DNA of 64,000 nucleotides from the NCBI GenBank assembly GCA_050298535.1, contig JBNKUI010000096.1:62001-126000 (forward strand), written 5' to 3'. Position numbers and translations under genes: made by a program. This DNA comes from JABDMH01 sp050298535. Lineage in GTDB: Bacteria; Bacteroidota; Bacteroidia; Chitinophagales; Saprospiraceae. The notes under the pieces were generated by a model, which saw only the letters and a program-made list of their open reading frames with translations, searched no databases and had not been told where the DNA came from. Positions 57,959 to 64,000 of the stretch are shown here, one piece after another. Position 1 is the first letter of the stretch; each line of letters opens with the position of its first letter.

Positions 57959-60900
57959 CTAACGGACAAGATGAAACTCTCCCGAAAACAGGAGTGGATT
58001 TGCACGACCGACAAAGTAAATTTCGACTGCATACAGATATACTCCAGGAGGAGCTGGTTTGCCATTGATTATACCAGACCAACCGGATGTCTCATCACCG
58101 ATGATACCAGAAGGACGAGAATATACGAGTCCACCCCAGCGATTGAATACCCGAAAACTACCGACCCTCAAACCGTTCCTTGCACCAACCACATAAAAGG
58201 AGTCATTGATGCCGTCCCCATTGGCTGGTGTGATTGCATTTGGAATAAAAACTTCAGCAACACATTGACGATTTACAACAACTGGAAGAGATTCTCGAGC
58301 TAAGCAACCTTGATCAGAAGTTGCCTCCACCTCGAGAATCGAGTTTTTTGTCAGCACTACACGGGTATCAATGCAGTTTTGGCAGAAGAGATCTTTGGCA
58401 CCTGACCACCAAACCGAACTAATCTGGTTTGGGCTCGTAATTGTAATATAGAGTGAATCACCCAAGCAAAGAAACTGACTAGTACTATCTGAGTCAAATG
58501 TCAGTCCATTGGCAGTTATCTCTATATCAAAGTTAGTTAACTCAATTAAGGTATCTTTCGAACACCCATTTTGATCTGTTACGGTGAGTAATACCAGACT
58601 AGGATCAAAACTCCAAATAGTATCTGACCGTGATCCTGTGCTCCAATTGAAATAGTAATAAGGTGTACCACCTTGAGCTCCGACAACAGTCATGCCCGGA
58701 AGTCCTTCATCACAATTTGGAAGAACCCGGTCCTTTACAAAGGTCATGAGTGGTCGAGGTTCTGTTATGATGAAAGATTCTTCTCTGATACAGCCCTTTG
58801 CGTCGGATACAGAGATCTCGTATTCACCAGCTGCTAAATTTGACACCTCGGGTGAATCGGTTGACGTAAGACCCGGGATATAAAAACTGTAGCCGGGAGT
58901 TCCCCCACTCACATTAAAGGATGCATAGCCATCTTGCCTACCAAAACATTGCACATCTTCTGTAAAGATCTTCAATCTGATCGGTGTTGGTTCATCCACA
59001 TTAACAGAATCGAACATCAAACACCCATTTGCATCGACTACTGAGACATGATAAACCCCACTATATAAGGACTTTACAATCTTATTGGTTTGGTCTTCAC
59101 GACCGTCCCAGATATAAGTATAGGGAGGTGTGCCACCAGAGGCATTGGCATTTATCGAGCCATCTGATCCACCAAAGCAGGACACACCAGAGGCTTCAAG
59201 CTGAAGATGCAATTTTTCAGGCTGTGTAACTGTAATCATTGAAGAGTCCCTACATCCTTTCGCATCTTCTGCGGACACTTTGTAGATACCAGCAGGTAGT
59301 TCTGATATTATATCCAGAGATGCCTGCGGCTTCTCGTCAAGCATTATTTTGTGTGGATGGGTACCTTGTAATTCGATTTCAATAGAACCATCGCTATTTC
59401 CAAAACACGTGACAGCATTGGATCGAATTGACCCTATCGCTCGATAGGGTTCTTCCAGATGGATAGTTTCTACAACGCTGCATCCAGATCCTATATCGGT
59501 AACTGTAACGAAATAGGAGCCTGAAGAAAGTTGTCTCACAGAGGGGGTGTTGGCTAAAGTGTGTGACCATTCATATTTGAAAGGCCCTTCCTTGCTCGTT
59601 AAGATAGAAATTGCTCCGTCAGTTGCCCCTCTGCAGCTAACTGAAGTGATCTTGCCCTCCAGTTTTATTGGATCAGGCTCACCAACGTAGAAAGTCTGTA
59701 CCACTGAACATCGTCCAGGATCGGAGATGGTGACTGAATAAGAACCTGCACTTAGCCCGTGTAATGTTGGACCTGAATCACCCGAACTCCAATGGATATT
59801 CAGATGTGACGACGAGCTAATCTCAATATGTCCATCGCTACCACCGTAGCACTTGACACTGTCTGTCCAGACCTGAAAATCAGGTTTTGTAACAATCACC
59901 TCAATTTGCGTTGTGTCAGATTTACACTTGTATTTATCCCAACCAATGAAAGTGTAAACTGATGACATTTCAGGAACAATTAGGAACGAGTCAGCCGCAT
60001 ATCCCAACTCAGCACAAAGGACATCATGGAGGCCCTTCCCTGTAGGTCGTAACCAAATTGGAGTACTTGGACATAGAGACAAATGTGGCTGAATATCAAA
60101 GGAGGGTTGCGTCTGTTCAACCAGCTCAGGGATTGTATCGCTTAGTACCAAGGTGCAGCCAGTCGCACTAGTGACTGTAACGAAATATTCAGTTCCCGGG
60201 ACCGGATCGGAAATATTGATGACAGATGTAGTGTCACCAGTGTTCCAAAGATATTTGTCAAAACCATCGGTCACTTGCATTCTAGCTTCAGTACTCCCAG
60301 GACAATACCCATCCAGAGTAATTTCAAGTGGCCGGCATGAGGCGTCGAAATAACCAAACGCTTTGTGTACACCCAAACTACAATCAGATACCACTAATTC
60401 GATTTCTATGAATTGCCCAAGATAAGATTGAAGTTCAATGCCGGCAGAAGTCCATGATCTTACTCGCCAAGAACCAGTACAGTTTTCAAAGCCTTCCAGA
60501 TCTCGACCAGCATGTACAAGATAGTGTCCACAGGAAAAGACCTCACCCAGCTCATCCCGAATATTTAATTCAAATCGAGGTTGCTGGTGATAGAGGTGAC
60601 CGGGATCTTCCATCAAAATGGCGTATTTTAAGAGGAAAAATGTTTGAGCAGGCGTGACTTCAAACCTAATAACGAGTTTGGCAGCCTTCTTACCGTCCTG
60701 ATCATCTCCTATCCTGATAGCATAAACACCTGCACCGGATGGTACAACTGGTAAGTCTTTATTGACTTCACAATTAGCACTAGCTATGGCATCAACTCCC
60801 TCTCCGATATGGACGATGCTATGCTGACCTGAGTTTGAATCAGATTCTTGAAAGACAATTGTACCATCACCTGCCACTGACCCAATATAGAGATTATGTC

Positions 60901-61051
60901 CAGTAAGAGAACCGCTCTCGAAACCAGCTGCATGGCAGCTCGTTGAAATTTCTGTTTGGGCTGATAATTCGAAACGAAACAAGATCAGTATAGCAAGAAT
61001 GAACAATGTAGGAATTAGATCAAAAGAGTAAGAGTTGGATCGGTACTTCAT
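57959..61051 (-). CDS. SprB-repeat surface protein with T9SS C-terminal domain
   Basis: A 1,030-residue exported protein. Signal peptide ending FELSAQ; an N-terminal beta domain (about 25-250) with a lectin-like look; a PKD-like segment (YLWNTGDTTSVINI). Five SprB-type repeats begin at about residues 400, 475, 548, 625 and 703, each with VxCxGxxDGxI and a GxYxVxVxDxxGC end. The last about 95 residues are the gliding-type domain (FIPNAITPANGDGINDSFYV, VFNRWGGLVY). SprB-like proteins are adhesins moved along the cell surface in gliding species. Export by type IX secretion is expected. Confidence 0.9.
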   Translation of the reverse strand: MKYRSNSYSFDLIPTLFILAILILFRFELSAQTEISTSCHAAGFESGSLTGHNLYIGSVAGDGTIVFQESDSNSGQHSIVHIGEGVDAIASANCEVNKDLPVVPSGAGVYAIRIGDDQDGKKAAKLVIRFEVTPAQTFFLLKYAILMEDPGHLYHQQPRFELNIRDELGEVFSCGHYLVHAGRDLEGFENCTGSWRVRSWTSAGIELQSYLGQFIEIELVVSDCSLGVHKAFGYFDASCRPLEITLDGYCPGSTEARMQVTDGFDKYLWNTGDTTSVINISDPVPGTEYFVTVTSATGCTLVLSDTIPELVEQTQPSFDIQPHLSLCPSTPIWLRPTGKGLHDVLCAELGYAADSFLIVPEMSSVYTFIGWDKYKCKSDTTQIEVIVTKPDFQVWTDSVKCYGGSDGHIEISSSSHLNIHWSSGDSGPTLHGLSAGSYSVTISDPGRCSVVQTFYVGEPDPIKLEGKITSVSCRGATDGAISILTSKEGPFKYEWSHTLANTPSVRQLSSGSYFVTVTDIGSGCSVVETIHLEEPYRAIGSIRSNAVTCFGNSDGSIEIELQGTHPHKIMLDEKPQASLDIISELPAGIYKVSAEDAKGCRDSSMITVTQPEKLHLQLEASGVSCFGGSDGSINANASGGTPPYTYIWDGREDQTNKIVKSLYSGVYHVSVVDANGCLMFDSVNVDEPTPIRLKIFTEDVQCFGRQDGYASFNVSGGTPGYSFYIPGLTSTDSPEVSNLAAGEYEISVSDAKGCIREESFIITEPRPLMTFVKDRVLPNCDEGLPGMTVVGAQGGTPYYYFNWSTGSRSDTIWSFDPSLVLLTVTDQNGCSKDTLIELTNFDIEITANGLTFDSDSTSQFLCLGDSLYITITSPNQISSVWWSGAKDLFCQNCIDTRVVLTKNSILEVEATSDQGCLARESLPVVVNRQCVAEVFIPNAITPANGDGINDSFYVVGARNGLRVGSFRVFNRWGGLVYSRPSGIIGDETSGWSGIINGKPAPPGVYLYAVEIYFVGRANPLLFSGEFHLVR

Positions 61052-61580
61052 AGTTATTTCAGTTTACAACTTTGTTGTAATTAGTAACTATTGTAACATT
61101 GGTATTAGAGTATTGCAGAATTTAGTATGAAGCGGCTATGGATTAAAGTCTTTGACCTGATCAGTCAAATGGACAAGTTAGCTCCGAGACTCCTACATCA
61201 AGACATTGTTTTGCATGAAGATTCGATGTCGATTCCGGGTCAGAACAATAACAACTAAAAGGTTGCAATAGCATTAGCTATTGATTCCAAATGGCTCCCA
61301 AAGCAGGCATCCAATCTTTCGCTGATCTCTCAGCCTCGCATTAACGATAAAGAAAAGCTTTAATGAAAAGACCTCAAATGGACGTTCGCAGCCTGAAAAA
61401 TATGATGAAATAATCATCTTTCAAAGTAAATCTAAGAACTTCTAATTGAATCTACAATGACTTTTGATTTGTTTACTACATGAATTATGCTGCTTTGGGA
61501 TAACCTCAGTGTTGAAAATTATCTGATGCTTAGACTCAGGCTAGAAAAGAGTAACTTTATACCCAGTTAAAGTAAGAGAT
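61052..61580. other. Intergenic region before the metalloprotease-like gene
   Basis: A 529-bp AT-rich gap. Its only notable content is the small frame at 61127-61258. No repeat or clear promoter was seen. Confidence 0.4.
61127..61258 (+). CDS. Possible 43-residue peptide
   Basis: A short frame starting MKRLWIKVFDLISQMD and ending in four asparagines. There is no family match, and the translation-start context is plain. It may be chance or the remnant of a larger gene. Confidence 0.15.
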   Translation: MKRLWIKVFDLISQMDKLAPRLLHQDIVLHEDSMSIPGQNNNN

Positions 61581-62732
61581 ATGCCCTTTAATGCTCCCAA
61601 CCACTTGATCTGTGATGCTGAGCAAAGAGAGAAATTAAAAGCAACCGCACCACTAGAATTTAGGTCATTGTGGGAGGAACTAACACATTCATTTCATCCC
61701 TCGGTACCTAGTCGAAGTATTGGAGGACTAGACGTCACTTCCTATGAGTTATCTTTTGGCCCAGGTTTTACTATGGATGCATGTATTATGCCAGGGAAGG
61801 AGGATGCAGATTACATTTCTGTTACCCTCGGATCGATTGCGGGGCTTCAACTAATATTCAGACTAATTCTCTCTTCGATACCATGTTTTACTCACCTTCG
61901 CGAATTTAAGGCAAAGACCATTGCTACCGACCCTAAAACAATTGGTGGACAAATAAAATGTCTGATTAATCAAATGGCAGCTAACGCGATCAAGGGTGAG
62001 GTACCAGATTTGGATTTTAATCTCTTTGAAAAATTTAAATATTTACCGCAGATTGTTGATCCAGCCGATGAACTTACCGTGTCATCGCTACGATATATTT
62101 ATTATCATGAATTAGGTCATCTTGTCAAGGGTCATCTTCAACATCCCTACTATCCCTCGGCTTCAACAGGATCACACTTACCAGAATATAATCGACTGAA
62201 CGCCATCGGAGCCTCATCGGCTACACATCCTTTTTTCACCGAAGATTTACCCGCTCTAGAGGTTGAGGCAGATGTGTTCGCTGCACAGCAATTTCTTAAT
62301 TCACCTGACGTAAGGTTGCAACTCAATGATTCGATGAAGCTGAGAACTGATAATAAATACGTTTGGTTGCATACAGCAATTCTCACGACATTCCGGATAA
62401 TCGACCTATTTGAAAAGGAACTACGTCCGTCGAATCAAAAACCCCAGAAAGTATTCGGTGGACATCCTGCACCAGCAGTACGAGCCCATCCTGATTTTTA
62501 TCTTAAATTTGGCCACAAGTATCTAGGACCTGGTGACCAAGAAAGGTCTCACAAAGCATATAAGATTGCCAAATCCGCTGTAAATGAAGCTTGGCGTATT
62601 CTGGAATTAGAAGAAGGCACCTTCAAGGTAGAATCCAAACAATTATCACAGTGGGTGAATGAACTACTAAAAGAATATAAAGATTACAAGCCATTTCAAA
62701 AAGATCTCATACAACGACGAAAAAAAAGATAA
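61581..62732 (+). CDS. HExxH metalloprotease-like protein
   Basis: A 383-residue protein without signal peptide. YYHELGHLVKGH holds an HExxH zinc motif (His176, Glu177, His180), and LEVEADVFAAQQFL about 50 residues on (Glu227, Glu229, Asp231) supplies a likely third ligand, the layout of ImmA/IrrE- and Lit-like gluzincins. GGHPAPAVRAHPDFYL further on resembles the HPPxxxR stretch of some of these proteases. The fold around it is otherwise unfamiliar. Such cytoplasmic metalloproteases often act in stress or phage-response loci. The call to a specific family is tentative. Confidence 0.6.
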   Translation: MPFNAPNHLICDAEQREKLKATAPLEFRSLWEELTHSFHPSVPSRSIGGLDVTSYELSFGPGFTMDACIMPGKEDADYISVTLGSIAGLQLIFRLILSSIPCFTHLREFKAKTIATDPKTIGGQIKCLINQMAANAIKGEVPDLDFNLFEKFKYLPQIVDPADELTVSSLRYIYYHELGHLVKGHLQHPYYPSASTGSHLPEYNRLNAIGASSATHPFFTEDLPALEVEADVFAAQQFLNSPDVRLQLNDSMKLRTDNKYVWLHTAILTTFRIIDLFEKELRPSNQKPQKVFGGHPAPAVRAHPDFYLKFGHKYLGPGDQERSHKAYKIAKSAVNEAWRILELEEGTFKVESKQLSQWVNELLKEYKDYKPFQKDLIQRRKKR

Positions 62733-62916
62733 ATATCAACATTAAACACTAGATTTTGAAAATCATAGCTTTTCCAAGATGAATTTTCTTACTCAATCCC
62801 AGAGCCTATTTCGCCCCAGAATGTTGAATTAGGAAATTAAAAATTACTGGATATACTACCAAAGAGAAGATACATTTGAAGACTGAGGAAACAAAAGACA
62901 TGTCCGGATTAACTTT

Positions 62917-63864
62917 ATGCTAATGATGACGATCCATCCCTTTTTTTACAGTCTGCTGCCAGCTGAATATAGATTTCAGTGCGCTCATGTATTGGAAAGT
63001 AATGATTCCATTCCTAAACTACTTTCGATCGAAAAAAATCAATCCATACGCAACATTCTGATCAGTAAATTATCCAGCCAAGAGCTACTACGTGACCTTG
63101 TGCTTGATGACACGATTTTTTTCCTGAACCGGGAAGATATTGTGGATCACATTATAGACTATGAAATCCTAAACCAGCTCGGGGACACAGAGACTCTACA
63201 TCCTTCGATCAAGAGAAGAGTAATACTTCGCATAGGTACTGCGAGATCTCAAAATCACTTGGTTTCTGATGATCAAGTTACAGATCGATGCCATGGATCA
63301 GATTTAGAACAAATACCAGATCTGACCATTTTACAAAGTGAGGCCGAAATCGTTGCAGCTTTACTTGAAACAGCAAGCACTGAGAAAAACACTAGGACTA
63401 TGTTACTCGGACTATTGTCCAAGAATCGAAATTTTCATAAGTATTGGCTTGTATATGGAAATCATTTAATTAAAAACCATCCCGAATATTATGATCAAGA
63501 TATTCTAAATATAGCTATTGACAGTACTTATCCTAGAAGTATGCGAATGGAAGCAATTGCTTTGCTGGAGGAGAATGAGGAGCTGATAGGCATCAGGGAC
63601 ACAGAAGCTAAAAGAACTACACCTGATCCAATGGTTTTACATAGTTTGGATTCCTCATATACTATAAATGAGGTATCACCAGATCCCAAGCATAAATCTG
63701 AGCAAGCATGGATTGCCCTAAAAGTACTTACCGCTGATGATATATGGGATCAGCGAGAGGCATTGATGCGCCTAAAAGACAAATACTTACTAAAGAGGAT
63801 TATTCTGAACCACAATCATCAATGGTTTCGAAACAAAGCCACTATTTTAGTTCATGCAGAATAA
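62917..63864 (+). CDS. HEAT-like helical repeat protein of unknown function
   Basis: A 315-residue protein made mostly of short helices with repeated hydrophobic spacing (SIRNILISKLSSQELLRDLV, EIVAALLETASTEKNTRTML, DIWDQREALMRLKDKYLLKR), consistent with HEAT or similar alpha-solenoid repeats. No catalytic motif or signal peptide. Three ATGs are available within the first four codons. It follows the metalloprotease-like gene by 184 bp on the same strand and may be its partner. Function not recognised. Confidence 0.6.
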   Translation: MLMMTIHPFFYSLLPAEYRFQCAHVLESNDSIPKLLSIEKNQSIRNILISKLSSQELLRDLVLDDTIFFLNREDIVDHIIDYEILNQLGDTETLHPSIKRRVILRIGTARSQNHLVSDDQVTDRCHGSDLEQIPDLTILQSEAEIVAALLETASTEKNTRTMLLGLLSKNRNFHKYWLVYGNHLIKNHPEYYDQDILNIAIDSTYPRSMRMEAIALLEENEELIGIRDTEAKRTTPDPMVLHSLDSSYTINEVSPDPKHKSEQAWIALKVLTADDIWDQREALMRLKDKYLLKRIILNHNHQWFRNKATILVHAE

Positions 63865-63871
63865 TAACATG

Positions 63872-64000
63872 TTAGCCACAATCTAGGTCACTTGGAGGAA
63901 ACCAATCCTTGTAATTTGACTCGAACGAAACAGACCAATTTAGTCTTCTTCTTATCTCGTCCTTAAAGTGTCTCCATGCATATACAAATGCTGGGTAATT
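63872..64000 (-). CDS. C-terminal tail of a gene cut by the right edge
   Basis: A 42-residue open frame running in from the right edge and ending in TAA, with protein-like content (YAWRHFKDEIRRRLNWSV, NYKDWFPPSDLDCG). It converges on the HEAT-like gene with 7 bp between stops. Too little is present to name a family. Confidence 0.45.
   Translation of the reverse strand, partial: NYPAFVYAWRHFKDEIRRRLNWSVSFESNYKDWFPPSDLDCG

Noticed and set aside
57871..58303. Plus-strand frames over the end of the SprB-repeat gene
   Set aside because: They are shadows of the conserved T9SS C-terminal domain on the minus strand.

Overview
The window looks like a chromosomal segment of a Bacteroidota bacterium, most like a marine or activated-sludge Saprospiria (Lewinella-like) organism; the order is my inference. 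The phylum call rests on several independent marks: type IX secretion (gliding-type) C-terminal domains at both ends, a one-piece hybrid two-component regulator, a TonB receptor operon with DUF4249 lipoproteins, DUF3078, DUF5916 and DUF6702 proteins, futalosine-pathway menaquinone synthesis (mqnB), and promoters of the TTTG-N18-20-TAnnTTTG type, best seen in front of tRNA-Gly and rpsU.

Layout. Positions 1-6340: a truncated sulfotransferase, a T9SS-secreted protein, a DUF5916 outer-membrane protein, a NIPSNAP protein and a polysaccharide deacetylase. Positions 6341-6763: a GC-rich, hairpin-rich gap and a hexanucleotide repeat. Positions 6764-19634: a PVC-type haem lipoprotein, an unusual adenylate cyclase-TM2-TPR-SHOCT fusion overlapping a DUF885 peptidase, Dabb, DUF3078, tex, an AI-2E-family permease, a LysE-type exporter and a DUF1080 protein. 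Positions 19699-31665: a 4.2-kb hybrid sensor, an M14 carboxypeptidase, a NarL-type two-component pair, a small repeat protein and a sialidase-like enzyme, with gene remnants. Positions 31892-40803: mostly housekeeping genes (divergent Nramp, mqnB, pruA, coaD, a Gfo/Idh/MocA oxidoreductase, NUDIX, pyrE, M42 peptidase). Positions 40919-47616: a four-gene TonB-receptor/DUF4249 operon. Positions 47857-51836: metY, tRNA-Gly, an SDR, a desaturase and rpsU.

The character changes after rpsU. Positions 51838-52252 hold five hairpin repeats whose outer arms change sequence but stay complementary, tangled with fragments of tRNA-Leu and ending in one intact tRNA-Leu(TAA). Beyond it lie about 0.9 kb of AT-rich, gene-poor DNA and then an accessory region. 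Its core (53142-55985) is the best candidate for an undescribed system. It has a 77-residue peptide, an apparently active cytoplasmic subtilisin-like protease without a signal peptide, and two nearly identical free-standing I9-type (subtilisin propeptide-like) proteins flanking an inverted four-helix membrane protein. It could be a protease-inhibitor conflict module or a peptide-maturation cassette; the sequence alone does not decide.

The right end carries a DUF2846 lipoprotein pair, a 1,030-residue SprB-repeat T9SS adhesin, an HELGH metalloprotease-like protein next to a HEAT-like protein, and the tail of another gene running off the edge.
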